Shown in pieces: positions 7,107 through 15,423 of a DNA stretch of 42,785 nt. The DNA is from an uncultured Pseudomonadota bacterium (GTDB lineage: Bacteria; Bdellovibrionota_B; Oligoflexia; Oligoflexales; CAIYRB01). The stretch lies in contig CAIYRB010000096.1 of assembly GCA_903928445.1 (NCBI GenBank), positions 1-42,785 of the forward strand, given 5' to 3'. The position numbers were made by a program, and so were the translations under genes. The stretch's first letter is position 1. Each line of letters opens with the position of its first letter. The notes below the pieces were generated by a model. The model saw only the letters and a program-made list of their open reading frames with translations. It ran no database searches and was not told where the DNA came from.

Positions 7107-7122
7107 TGCAAGCAGGGTGCCA
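7107..7122 (-). promoter_or_regulatory. Sigma-54 promoter for the Fis-type gene
   Basis: Read on the - strand the sequence is TGGCAC, CCTGC, TTGCA: full -24 and -12 elements with the correct GG-N10-GC spacing. Transcription would begin near 7095, about 27 bases before the ATG at 7068. Transcription from such promoters needs an enhancer-binding AAA+ activator; one is encoded at 16447-18000, but no link between them is shown. Confidence 0.75.
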
Positions 7123-7176
7123 TCTGTCGTAGGCAGGCGATAAAAATTGTAACCCAATGATATAAAATCAAAAATA

Positions 7177-7207
7177 GCTGCCCCCTCGCGAGTCGCTAGG
7201 GGGCAGC
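7177..7207 (-). terminator. Intrinsic terminator of the first flagellin gene
   Basis: On the - strand GCTGCCCCCT (7207-7198) pairs perfectly with AGGGGGCAGC (7186-7177) over an 11-base loop, followed by TATTTTTGATTTT. It lies about 95 bases after the flagellin stop and upstream of the sigma-54 promoter, so it insulates the Fis-type gene from flagellin transcription. Confidence 0.85.
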
Positions 7208-7302
7208 CTGGTCACAAAAGTAAACCGCTTTACGCCAAAATGGAGTGGTTTGGAGGCACTTTTGCGCCCGTCGTGGTGGTCACCTAAACGAATGCCATCC
7301 AA

Positions 7303-8187
7303 TTAATTGCGCAGCAGCGCCAGCGCTTGCTCCGGAGCCGAGTTAGCCTGAGCCAGCACCGACATACCTGCTTGCTGCAGGATCTTGTTCTGGGTAAATG
7401 CCGCGGTCTCTTCGGCAAAATCAACATCGCGGATGCGGCTATTAGCGGACTTGAGGTTCTCGATCTGAACGCCGAGGTTGTTGATCGTCGAGGTCAAGCG
7501 GCTCTGCTGGGCGCCAAGGAACGACCGGTTAGAGGCGATCGTGTCGAGAGCCTTATCGATCGTGCCTAACTTCTCAGCAGCGGTGTCGCGTGAGAAGGCG
7601 TCCTCAGGATTGACTGGGCCAATCTCGGCCTCCATGCCCAGACCAAGGCTTTCGACGTTGACCTTGAGGTTCTCGACACCGATGCGGATGGTATCGGTGT
7701 TTGGCTTTAGGCCGTCGCCTGAGCCGACGTGGATGGTAAACATCGATTCATCGGGCAGAGCCTCGGAGCCTCCAAGCAGCGGAATGCCGTTGAAGTTAGA
7801 GGTGTTGGAGATCCTTTGGATCTCATCCACCAACTGCACGTATTCACGGTTGGTGTAGGAGCGCTCCTTGTTACCGATGGTGTCGGAGGCCGACTGCGTC
7901 GCTAGTTCGCGCAGACGTACCAAGATGTTGGACACCTCGTTGAAGCTACCCTCAGCCACCTGCACGAGCGAGACCCCGTCGTTGGCGTTGCGCTTGGCTT
8001 GATCCAAGCTGCGGATGTTGGACTTCATACTCTCGGAGATCGCTAGCCCCGCAGCATCGTCGGCAGCTTTGTTGATCCGGTAGCCGCTTGACAGCTTGGC
8101 GATGTTTTCCTGGCTGGCCGAGTTGGACAGACCGAGATTGCGCTGAGCGTTGAGCGAAGCGACGTTTGTTTTAATCCTGAGTCCCAT
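7303..8187 (-). CDS. Flagellin (paralogue 1)
   Basis: A 294-residue flagellin, the subunit of the filament, exported by the flagellar type III system. The N-terminal D0/D1 helices (MGLRIKTNVASLNAQRNL, LSSGYRINKAADDAAGLAIS, ATQSASDT) and C-terminal helices (SRIRDVDFAEETAAFTQNKIL, SVLAQANSAPEQALALLRN) are complete. The variable middle is very short, so surface domains D2/D3 are minimal or absent. AAGGAG lies 7 bases before the ATG. A sigma-28-like promoter lies at 8233-8259 and a terminator at 7177-7207, so it is probably a single-gene unit. Two more flagellins lie at 26115 and 27135. Confidence 0.96.
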   Translation of the reverse strand: MGLRIKTNVASLNAQRNLGLSNSASQENIAKLSSGYRINKAADDAAGLAISESMKSNIRSLDQAKRNANDGVSLVQVAEGSFNEVSNILVRLRELATQSASDTIGNKERSYTNREYVQLVDEIQRISNTSNFNGIPLLGGSEALPDESMFTIHVGSGDGLKPNTDTIRIGVENLKVNVESLGLGMEAEIGPVNPEDAFSRDTAAEKLGTIDKALDTIASNRSFLGAQQSRLTSTINNLGVQIENLKSANSRIRDVDFAEETAAFTQNKILQQAGMSVLAQANSAPEQALALLRN

Positions 8188-8232
8188 GCAACATTCTCCT
8201 TAGTATAAGTCCAAGTGACACTCACAAAGCAA

Positions 8233-8259
8233 GCATCGACAATTGGCCGCGATAGTTTA
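8233..8259 (-). promoter_or_regulatory. Sigma-28-like flagellin promoter
   Basis: On the - strand TAAACTAT, 11 bases, GTCGATGC, compared with the flagellar consensus TAAAGTTT-N11-GCCGATAA. It lies about 45 bases before the flagellin start codon, where a flagellin promoter is expected. The match is partial. Confidence 0.5.
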
Positions 8260-8330
8260 GGATAAATTTTTATGCATTTAACAAAGGCATGTCGTAGATT
8301 ATTGCAAACTATTGGGTATTCTATAAACCT

Positions 8331-9161
8331 TTATGTTTGGCAAAATGCGCAAAAGAAGCTCGAGCGCCCACCTTGACGGATTTGCCGGATCTCGCCGCCG
8401 CAGCGCAAGCACGGTTCACCAGCTCGGTCGTAGACATTTAACGAAACGGCAAAATAGCCGGGAAGTCCGTCGGGAGTTCGAAAGTCGCGCAGCGTGGTGC
8501 CGCCGGCGGTGATGGCGGCCTCGAGGGTCAGCTTGATCTGCTCGCCAAGTTTGCCATACCGCTGCCTTGAGACCGCACCGGCCTTGCGCTCTGGATGGAT
8601 TCCGGCGCGAAACAGCGATTCACTCGCGTAGATATTACCAACCCCTACGACCTGCTGCGCATCCATGATGAATTGCTTCACCGCCGCCTTTTTGTGCCGA
8701 CTTTGACGAAACAGGTGCTCGCCTAAATCAGCACAATCTAGCGGCTCGGGCCCAAGATGCTCGAAATAGGCGTTGCCCTCGACGGCGTGACCCTCAAAGC
8801 AGTCGATCCGGCCAAAGCGCCGCGGATCGACAAAATGCAGATAGGTACGACCGCCTCGGCCCTGCACCTTAAACACCGCATGCGTATGCGGCACGTCTGG
8901 CTTGGCGCTGTCCTTTTCCAAGATCTGGCCGGTCATCCCTAGGTGAAACACGCCGGTGCCTTTGGCCGAACGAATCAGCATGTACTTGGAGCGACGAAAC
9001 ACCTGCTCGATCAGCTGCCCCTCGAACAACTGGCGAAACTGCGCTATGGGGATGGGCGAGCGCAGATCGGCGCGAAGAAATTCGGCGGTTTCCAACCGTC
9101 CACCTTCCAACACTAAGCGCACAGCACGGGTCAGGCATTCGACTTCAGGCAATTCGGGCAT
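8331..9161 (-). CDS. mutM: Formamidopyrimidine-DNA glycosylase
   Basis: Base-excision repair enzyme that removes oxidised purines (8-oxoguanine, FapyG) and cuts the abasic strand. The N-terminus MPELPEVECL gives the catalytic Pro2 and Glu3 after Met removal. The inner region has RRSKYMLI and HLGMTGQ, and the C-terminus is a zinc finger of four cysteines (CLRCGG...FFCAFC). The 276-residue length is normal. The start is ATG 9161, with GGAGG 8 bases upstream; an earlier in-frame ATG at 9212 would put extra residues before the catalytic Pro and cannot be right. Confidence 0.96.
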   Translation of the reverse strand: MPELPEVECLTRAVRLVLEGGRLETAEFLRADLRSPIPIAQFRQLFEGQLIEQVFRRSKYMLIRSAKGTGVFHLGMTGQILEKDSAKPDVPHTHAVFKVQGRGGRTYLHFVDPRRFGRIDCFEGHAVEGNAYFEHLGPEPLDCADLGEHLFRQSRHKKAAVKQFIMDAQQVVGVGNIYASESLFRAGIHPERKAGAVSRQRYGKLGEQIKLTLEAAITAGGTTLRDFRTPDGLPGYFAVSLNVYDRAGEPCLRCGGEIRQIRQGGRSSFFCAFCQT

Positions 9162-9220
9162 GACGAGACCTCCAGGGTCTCTTGTTATCACCCCCGAGGC
9201 GACGAAAGCCACTGCGGGCT

Positions 9221-10024
9221 TTACTCCAGCGGTATAGCCTTCAACACGATGCGACGATTGGCTTCGATATAACCTGGCGCCAGCGACTGATCGGCGGGCT
9301 CGGCCTCGCCGTAGCCGATGGCGACGACCCGTTTTGGATCAAAGCCCAGCTCGTCGATGAGGTATTGGCGCACCGTCATGGCGCGCTGGTAAGACTCCAC
9401 CTGGTTGGCGTTGGCTGGACCGTTGTGGTCGGTGTAGCCCTCGATCATCAGCATCGATAAGCGAGTCGAGGCGAAATCCTTGGTCGCGGATTTAAGCTGC
9501 GTCAAACCCTCGACCTTGAGTTCGAAGGTGGACGGTGTGCTCTTTGGATCAGCAAACAGATCGCTGTAGCTGAGGCTGATGATCGGCATGAGCGCCTGGC
9601 GTCGCTCCAGCTTGAGCTGTTCAGGCGCCGCCAAATCACCGCCCATGAGTCCAGGAAACTTCGGAAAGATGGCTGAGGCCAAGGGTGAGCCCTGAGATTC
9701 GACCGCAGCGACCGTCAGCTCATCTTGGACCTCGACGGCCTTTAGCCGGCCCGTCTGAATCCACAGGATACTGTTTCCACCGGCCCCACCAGGACCGGAC
9801 ATGCGGTAGGTCTTAAACACCTCGCCTTTAACCAGCCCCTGCTGCACGCCGCCGGCTAAGAGCACTAGAGCGTCGCCTTTACCGCTATCAATCAATTGCA
9901 GGACTTTAAACACCTTGGGAGCCTCAGGCTGGCTCAGGGCGCGCCACGTCGGGCTGAGCTCGCCAGCCATAGCTTGCGCGCTTAGGGTCAAAAAGGTGAG
10001 GAAAGCCAGAAGGACGCGGTCCAT
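9221..10024 (-). CDS. Secreted protein with OmpA-type peptidoglycan-binding domain
   Basis: A 267-residue protein with a signal peptide (VLLAFLTFLTLSAQAMA, cleaved after about residue 20). The middle part is of unknown fold (about 30-165). The C-terminal OmpA-like domain (about 170-265) has the motif MLMIEGYTDHNGPANANQ, then MTVRQYLIDELGFDPKRVVAIGYGEAEPADQ and EANRRIVLKA, including the Asp and Arg that bind diaminopimelate in this family. No beta-barrel domain precedes it, so it is probably a periplasmic or lipid-free wall-attached protein. It is divergent from trpD. GGAG lies 8 bases before the ATG. Confidence 0.88.
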   Translation of the reverse strand: MDRVLLAFLTFLTLSAQAMAGELSPTWRALSQPEAPKVFKVLQLIDSGKGDALVLLAGGVQQGLVKGEVFKTYRMSGPGGAGGNSILWIQTGRLKAVEVQDELTVAAVESQGSPLASAIFPKFPGLMGGDLAAPEQLKLERRQALMPIISLSYSDLFADPKSTPSTFELKVEGLTQLKSATKDFASTRLSMLMIEGYTDHNGPANANQVESYQRAMTVRQYLIDELGFDPKRVVAIGYGEAEPADQSLAPGYIEANRRIVLKAIPLE

Positions 10025-10108
10025 TCCACAAACTCCATGTACAAATAAAAGGCTTCTGACTTATGAATCGGACGGGAGCGTAAAAACTTTAGACACGAGG
10101 CTCCACCC

Positions 10109-11128
10109 ATGCAGGCGACACTCGAAGCCTTACTCAGCCATAAGCCCCTGACCTCAGAGGACACCCAGGGCCTTTTTCGCGCTATGCTAGACGGCGAATT
10201 AGCCGACGTTCAGGTCGGAGCCGTACTGGCGGCATGGCGGCTACGCGGCGAGGGCGTCGATGAACTTTACGCCGGCGCGACGGTACTGAGAGCTCAGGCC
10301 ACCACAGTGACCCTGCCGCCAGAGCTTAGACCCCTGATCGACAATTGCGGCACCGGCGGCGACGGCTCGCACAGCTTCAACATCTCGACTGCCGCTGCCA
10401 TCGTCGCCGCCTCGGCTGGAGCGCGGGTGGCCAAGCATGGCAACCGCAGTGTCAGCAGCAAGTGCGGCTCCGCGGACCTGCTCTTTGCCGCCGGCTTACC
10501 CCTTGGACTGACCCCTGAGGCCGCGGCACAACTCCTGTCATCCACGGGCTTTACCTTCTTCTTCGCGCCAAATTACCATCCTTCCTTGGCCCGCGTCGCT
10601 TCGGCCCGGCAGCAGCTCAAGGTGCGCACGGTCTTCAACCTGCTTGGACCGCTCGCCAATCCCATCGCACCGGACATGCAGTTGGTTGGCGTCGGCTCGG
10701 CGGCCTACCTCCGACCCATGGCCGAAGCGCTGGTGCGGCTGGGCACCAAGCGAGCCCTGGTGGTGCATGCCCGCGACGGACTTGACGAGATCAGCTGCGC
10801 CGCAGTGACCGACGCCTTGCTGGTTCAAGACGGCCAGATCTCGACCCTACTCATAGACCCCGTCGCCCTAGGCTCCCATGCCCCCCTGAGCGCCATTGCC
10901 GGCGGTGACGCTAGCCACAACCTGAGCATCCTTGGTCGCCTCCTCGACGGCAACGCCCCAGGAGTCGCGGCAGCCGTCGCCCTCAATGCCGGGGCCGTGC
11001 TGTGGCTGGCGGATGTGGTGCCAAGCCTAGAGGCAGGAGTGGCATTGGCACACCGCCAGATCTCAAGTAAGGTGGCGCGCGACTACTTTGCGTCTTGGTT
11101 GAGGAGCGCCAGCGCCCTCGCCCCATGA
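10109..11128 (+). CDS. trpD: Anthranilate phosphoribosyltransferase
   Basis: Transfers phosphoribose from PRPP to anthranilate, the second step of tryptophan synthesis. Family motifs are present: DNCGTGGDGSHSFNIS (PRPP and anthranilate site), VAKHGNRSVSSKCGSADLL, FFFAPNYHPSLA and RTVFNLLGPLANP. The 339-residue length is normal. GAGG stands 8 bases before the ATG. The stop overlaps the start of trpC as ATGA, so the two are translationally coupled. No trpE, G, F, B or A gene is in the window, so the trp genes are split in this genome. Confidence 0.96.
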   Translation: MQATLEALLSHKPLTSEDTQGLFRAMLDGELADVQVGAVLAAWRLRGEGVDELYAGATVLRAQATTVTLPPELRPLIDNCGTGGDGSHSFNISTAAAIVAASAGARVAKHGNRSVSSKCGSADLLFAAGLPLGLTPEAAAQLLSSTGFTFFFAPNYHPSLARVASARQQLKVRTVFNLLGPLANPIAPDMQLVGVGSAAYLRPMAEALVRLGTKRALVVHARDGLDEISCAAVTDALLVQDGQISTLLIDPVALGSHAPLSAIAGGDASHNLSILGRLLDGNAPGVAAAVALNAGAVLWLADVVPSLEAGVALAHRQISSKVARDYFASWLRSASALAP

Positions 11129-11934
11129 GGTGTTCCTTGTCTGATATCCTAGCCGCCATTATCGCCGACAAGCACCTTGAAGTCGCCGCCGCAGAACGCC
11201 GGCGGCCGCTTGCCGAGGTTGAGCAGCAAGCCCGCCTAGCGCCCAGCGCCCGTGACTTCTTTGCCGCCCTAGACGACGCGAAGGCGCCGCGGATCATCGC
11301 CGAATGCAAATGCAAATCGCCAAGTCGCGGCCTTTTTCTCGATCCTTACGATCCCGTAGCCTTGGCTAAGGCCTACGAGCGCGGTGGTGCCGCCGCCATT
11401 TCGGTTCTTACGGACAACAAGTACTTCGGCGGTCAACTGGCGCACTTAACAGCCGTACGCCAAGCCGTTGACATCCCGGTCTTACGTAAAGACTTTATCG
11501 TCAGCGCCTATCAGATCTATGAGGCCAGAGCAGCTGGAGCCGATGCATTTCTCCTGATCTCGGGCGTCCTCAGCGCCGCGGAGCTTGAGCCCTTGATTCA
11601 CCTTGGCCGGCGCCTGGGCATGGAGCCCCTCATCGAAAGCCACAGCGAGACAGAGCTAACAGCCGCCATCACCACCACGGGGCATATCCTCGGGGTGAAT
11701 AATCGCGACCTAAAGACCTTCGGCATCGATTTGGCGATATCGCGCTCCCTCGTAGCGCTCGGCCAAGCCAAAAGTCCGACACCGATCATGGTCTGCGAAT
11801 CCGGTATCAAGACGCCGGCGGACATTGAGCTGATGCAGGGCGTCGGGTATAACGTGTTTCTCGTCGGCGAAGCCCTAGTGACGCACCCTGATCCTGAAGC
11901 GGCCGTCCGCGCTCTGATCACTCCTAAGCGCTGA
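11125..11934 (+). CDS. trpC: Indole-3-glycerol phosphate synthase
   Basis: Closes the indole ring from CdRP in tryptophan synthesis. It is a TIM barrel with the family signatures IIAECKCKSPSRG, VLRKDFIVSAYQIYEARAAGADAFLLI, LGVNNRDLKTF and CESGIKTPADI, which contain the catalytic Lys and Glu residues. The 269-residue length is normal and no PRAI (TrpF) domain is fused to it. ATG 11125 overlaps the trpD stop; an in-frame ATG 10 codons upstream would overlap trpD further and is not favoured. Confidence 0.96.
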   Translation: MRCSLSDILAAIIADKHLEVAAAERRRPLAEVEQQARLAPSARDFFAALDDAKAPRIIAECKCKSPSRGLFLDPYDPVALAKAYERGGAAAISVLTDNKYFGGQLAHLTAVRQAVDIPVLRKDFIVSAYQIYEARAAGADAFLLISGVLSAAELEPLIHLGRRLGMEPLIESHSETELTAAITTTGHILGVNNRDLKTFGIDLAISRSLVALGQAKSPTPIMVCESGIKTPADIELMQGVGYNVFLVGEALVTHPDPEAAVRALITPKR

Positions 11935-11979
11935 CCTAAGCCACTCCGATCCTCGTTAAAATTTGTTTATGAGGCTGCC

Positions 11980-13026
11980 TTGACCAAGACCACCGATACC
12001 AGCTCCACCGACCTTTACAAACAAGCCGGCGTTGACGTGGACAAAGGCGATCGCCTCGTCGACTGGCTGCAGCAGCAAGGCAACGCCCCTAAGACCACCC
12101 GTCACGGTGCCGTGGTGTCTGGCATCGGCGGTTTTGCTGCGCTGTTTCGGCCAAATTTCAAGGGACTTGCCGACCCTCTGCTAGTCACCAGCACCGATGG
12201 TGTCGGCACTAAAGTGCTGCTCGGCATCGACAGCGGCATGGTCCAGGGCCTCGGCATCGACTTGGTCGCCATGTGCGTTAATGACCTCTACACGGTCGGC
12301 GGTCGCCCGATGTTTTTTCTCGACTACTACGCCACCGGAGCCCTCGACGAGGGCCAATTCAAAAGCGTCCTAGCGGGCATTAAACAAGGCTGCGCCCAAA
12401 GCGACGCTCTTTTGCTGGGCGGGGAAACCGCTGAAATGCCAGGACTATATGCAAAGGGACACTTTGATCTCGCCGGCTTTGTCGTCGGTGCCGTCGATGG
12501 TGAGGCCATGCTAGGGCCAAAGCATGTCAGAGTCGGAGACCGACTTTTCGCCCTCGCTAGCAGCGGTCTCCACAGCAACGGCTACTCTTTGGTTCGTCAC
12601 TGGCTTAAAGGCGACGTTAAGACAGACCCTGAATTACTCGCCCATCTGATGCAACCAACGCGGATCTATCACGAGCTGCCTGAGCTTGTGGATAAGCTGG
12701 GTATAAAGTCCATCCATGCCGTGGCCAATATCACCGGCGGGGGCATCTCAGGCAACCTGCCGCGCGTCATGCCTGAAGATACCGAAGCGCATATAAACAT
12801 AGCGGATTTACCAACTCCCGCGTGGATGCGTGCGTTCCTTGAAGCGCAGCAGACGACGCCCCTCGCCCAAGAAGGCGTCTTTAACCTCGGCTGCGGCATG
12901 ATTGCGATCGTCGCTGCCGAAGCCGCCGCGGCTTTCGCCGCGGCATCCGCCGCTATGCATCTTGACGTCCATCCGATCGGCGACGTCCGCCGCGGTCAGG
13001 GCGAAGCCAAAGTCGTATTTCACTAG
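11980..13026 (+). CDS. purM: Phosphoribosylformylglycinamidine cyclo-ligase
   Basis: Fifth step of purine synthesis: ATP-dependent closure of FGAM to AIR. Motifs include GVGTKVLLGID, GIDLVAMCVNDLYTVGG, LLGGETAEMPGLY, HSNGYSLVR and ANITGGGISGNLPRVMP. The 348-residue length is normal. The start is TTG 11980 with GAGG 5 bases upstream; the nearby ATG at 11969 is out of frame and stops after four codons. It lies 45 bases after trpC and 11 before pyrB and is probably in the same transcript. Confidence 0.95.
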   Translation: MTKTTDTSSTDLYKQAGVDVDKGDRLVDWLQQQGNAPKTTRHGAVVSGIGGFAALFRPNFKGLADPLLVTSTDGVGTKVLLGIDSGMVQGLGIDLVAMCVNDLYTVGGRPMFFLDYYATGALDEGQFKSVLAGIKQGCAQSDALLLGGETAEMPGLYAKGHFDLAGFVVGAVDGEAMLGPKHVRVGDRLFALASSGLHSNGYSLVRHWLKGDVKTDPELLAHLMQPTRIYHELPELVDKLGIKSIHAVANITGGGISGNLPRVMPEDTEAHINIADLPTPAWMRAFLEAQQTTPLAQEGVFNLGCGMIAIVAAEAAAAFAAASAAMHLDVHPIGDVRRGQGEAKVVFH

Positions 13027-13037
13027 GAGAGCTTGCG

Positions 13038-14045
13038 ATGTCGAGTCTGACGCCCCTGCCGTTCACCAGGCCCAAGCACATCCTCAGCGCGCGGCAATTT
13101 GGCCGGCCTTTTCTCGACTATATGTACGAGCTGATCAACCAGATCCGCAAGTTTGATAAGACTAAAGACGGCCTCATGTATCTGCAGAGCCTGCTGGCTC
13201 ATCGCCGCGCCATGCTGTATTTCACTCAGCCCTCGACGCGGACATTCTTAAGTTTCCAGGCCGCCTGCCATATCCTTGGCATCAAGCCAGCCGAAATTAG
13301 AGACCCCTCGACCAGCTCCGAGCGCAAAGGTGAGTCGCTCGAGGACTCGCTGCGAACCTTTGCGAGCTATGTCGACCTCATCGTGATGCGCTCTCCGACG
13401 GCCGGCCTTTCCGACCGTATTGCGACCTTACTCGACGAAACACCGCGCCCGGTTCCGATCATCAACGCCGGTAGCGGACCCGACGAGCACCCGACACAGG
13501 CTCTCCTGGATATCTACACGCTACAGCGCAGCTTTCGCTCATCATCTGGCATCGAGGGTAAGACGATCTGCATGGTCGGCGATCTAAAGCGCGGCCGTAC
13601 CGTTCGCTCGCTCAGCCATCTGCTGACCAACTACCCCGGCGTGCGACTGATCTTTTGTTCGCCTCAGGCCTTTCGCATCGAAGACGATTTGCGCCAGTTT
13701 CTGCGCAGCGGCGGCGTCCAGTTCGAGGAAACCCCGGACTTTCATCAAGCGATCGCTGCGGCCGATGCGATTTATATGACGCGCGTTCAAGATGAATACG
13801 ATGTCCAAGGTTCCGTCAAAGTGGACTACCAAGCCTACTGTCTTAGGTATGAGCACCTAGAGCGCCTCAAGTCCCACTGCGTGATCATGCACCCCTTGCC
13901 GAGGCGAGACGAACTCGATCCAGCGATCGATGCCGATCCTCGCGCCAAGTACTGGCGCCAAGAACGCAACGGCATGTGGACACGCGTCGCATTAATTACC
14001 ATCTTAATGGGCGTGGACAACCACATCGTGTTACCCACGCTTTAA
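13038..14045 (+). CDS. pyrB: Aspartate carbamoyltransferase catalytic chain
   Basis: Joins carbamoyl phosphate and aspartate, the first committed step of pyrimidine synthesis. Visible motifs are the carbamoyl-phosphate site PSTRTFLSF, the ERKGESLEDSL loop with its Lys, GPDEHPTQALLDIYTL, GDLKRGRTVRSL, YMTRVQDEYD and HPLPRRDELD. It is 335 residues long, slightly longer than the usual 300-310. The domain order and the TRVQ and HPLPRxDE motifs separate it from ornithine carbamoyltransferase. No pyrI follows. GGAG precedes the ATG. Confidence 0.92.
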   Translation: MSSLTPLPFTRPKHILSARQFGRPFLDYMYELINQIRKFDKTKDGLMYLQSLLAHRRAMLYFTQPSTRTFLSFQAACHILGIKPAEIRDPSTSSERKGESLEDSLRTFASYVDLIVMRSPTAGLSDRIATLLDETPRPVPIINAGSGPDEHPTQALLDIYTLQRSFRSSSGIEGKTICMVGDLKRGRTVRSLSHLLTNYPGVRLIFCSPQAFRIEDDLRQFLRSGGVQFEETPDFHQAIAAADAIYMTRVQDEYDVQGSVKVDYQAYCLRYEHLERLKSHCVIMHPLPRRDELDPAIDADPRAKYWRQERNGMWTRVALITILMGVDNHIVLPTL

Positions 14046-14072
14046 TCCTCTTCTGCAGAAAGGCCCAGGCGC

Positions 14073-14951
14073 ATGACTTCTAATACGAGCTTGAAACTAG
14101 CCGCCATTAGTATGACCACCAGCGCCGACAAAGAGCGCAATGTCGTCGAGGCTGAGCGGCTTGTGCGCGAAGCAGCCAAGCTTGGCGCCGACTGGGTGCA
14201 GCTGCCAGAGATGTTTCCTTTTATGGGCGACTATGCCTACAACTACGAGATGGCCGAGCTTGAAGGCGGGCCTTTGTATCAACGGCTCGCTGGATGGGCC
14301 AAGGAGTTAAAGATCGTACTGTTTGCCGGTACGGTCGGCGAACGACCTAAACCAGACGAGCCACTCGACTTCGCCACCAAAAACGCCATAGGCCAAAAGA
14401 AGGTCTTTAACACCTCCTACGTCTTTGGCCGAGACGGCGAGCTGTTGGCAAAATATCGCAAGATTCACCTGTTCAATTTGAACGGCGACGACGGCAGACC
14501 TCGGTATGCCGAAAGCGACGGCTTCATTCCTGGCGAAGAACCAGTCAGTCTGGTCATCGACGGCCTAAAGGTCGCGCTATCGATCTGCTACGATCTGCGC
14601 TTTCCCGCCCTGTACCAACTGCTGTCAAAGTCTGGAGATCCAGACGTCATCACCGTCCCTTCAGCTTTTACCAAAAGCACTGGGCTTGCCCACTGGGAGC
14701 TGCTGCTACGGGCTAGGGCTGTTGAACACCAATCTTACGTCTTCGCCGCCAACCAGACTGGGGTCCATTCCCCTGGCAAGGAATCGTTTGGTCACGCCCT
14801 CATCATTGACCCCTGGGGCAGTGTCCTGGCCGACAGCGGCGACCAACCCGGGGTGGCTCTGGCAACGCTGTCGGGAGCCGCGCTTAAGGACGTGCGGTCG
14901 CGCCTGCCGGCATTGGCCAACAGACGGCCTGAGGTCTATCGCGGCAACTAG
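14073..14951 (+). CDS. Nitrilase-family amidase, deaminated-glutathione-amidase-like
   Basis: A 292-residue carbon-nitrogen hydrolase with the Glu-Lys-Cys triad in LPEMF (near residue 50), KYRKIHLFN (near 130) and SICYDLRFP (near 170), plus the second glutamate in AHWELLLRARAVEHQSYV. The sequence style (YRKIHLFNLN, CYDLRFP) is that of the Nit1/Nit2 branch, whose members hydrolyse deaminated glutathione or omega-amides as metabolite repair. The substrate is inferred by branch and not proven. It lies 27 bases after pyrB. Confidence 0.85.
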   Translation: MTSNTSLKLAAISMTTSADKERNVVEAERLVREAAKLGADWVQLPEMFPFMGDYAYNYEMAELEGGPLYQRLAGWAKELKIVLFAGTVGERPKPDEPLDFATKNAIGQKKVFNTSYVFGRDGELLAKYRKIHLFNLNGDDGRPRYAESDGFIPGEEPVSLVIDGLKVALSICYDLRFPALYQLLSKSGDPDVITVPSAFTKSTGLAHWELLLRARAVEHQSYVFAANQTGVHSPGKESFGHALIIDPWGSVLADSGDQPGVALATLSGAALKDVRSRLPALANRRPEVYRGN

Positions 14952-15082
14952 TCCCAGAAGCCCTCTGGGTCGCCTGGCAGTGCTTCGCGCTGTGGCCTAA
15001 ATATTTTCCCGCAGCTGCCGACAACATAGAGTCACCGGTTGATTTACCGCCAGACTCTGTCGTCAGCAAAGGGAACTAGTCG

Positions 15083-15370
15083 ATGTCCGATCAAAGCCAA
15101 CCGAAATTGGAAATGCTCGAGCGAGCCGTCCTTGAACTCGGAACCGAGCTCTACAATTTAAAGGCTGGGGTGGCGAAGAATCAGGCGGCACACGATCAGT
15201 TTGTCAAAGTCATCCGCGGCCTAAAACAGCTTTTGGACGAAAAAGGCTTGATCACGGGCGAGGATTTCGATGCCGCCGTCGAGCTAGGTCAAGCCATCGA
15301 AACCTTCGCCTCGCACGCCGAGCATAGCCATTACCAAGAGATGGAAAAGGTTAAGAAGACCGGACACTAA
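15083..15370 (+). CDS. Small helical protein of unknown function
   Basis: A 95-residue acidic protein, not recognised. It is predicted to be mostly helical with heptad-like spacing (KLEMLERAVLELGTELYNLKAGV), a middle segment VIRGLKQLLDEKGLITGEDFDAAVELGQ, and a His-rich end (HAEHSHYQEMEK). GLITGEDFDAAVELG resembles the start of small-subunit-like helical bundles, but no family can be named. AAAGGGA lies before the ATG. No signal peptide or membrane segment. Confidence 0.75.
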   Translation: MSDQSQPKLEMLERAVLELGTELYNLKAGVAKNQAAHDQFVKVIRGLKQLLDEKGLITGEDFDAAVELGQAIETFASHAEHSHYQEMEKVKKTGH

Positions 15371-15423
15371 GCGTTCTTAAGCCGGTCGCCAGCGGCGATA
15401 GCGGGTGATGGAGGATAAAAACC

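Noticed and set aside
10025..10108. Tryptophan attenuator before trpD
   Set aside because: The 84-base gap has no Trp-rich leader peptide and no alternative hairpins ending in a T tract.
10538..10828. Antisense frames over trpD and other long genes
   Set aside because: High GC in the third codon position of real genes leaves long open antisense frames; none has a ribosome binding site or motif.
13038..14045. Ornithine carbamoyltransferase
   Set aside because: TRVQ, HPLPRRDE and HPTQALLD patterns are those of aspartate carbamoyltransferase.
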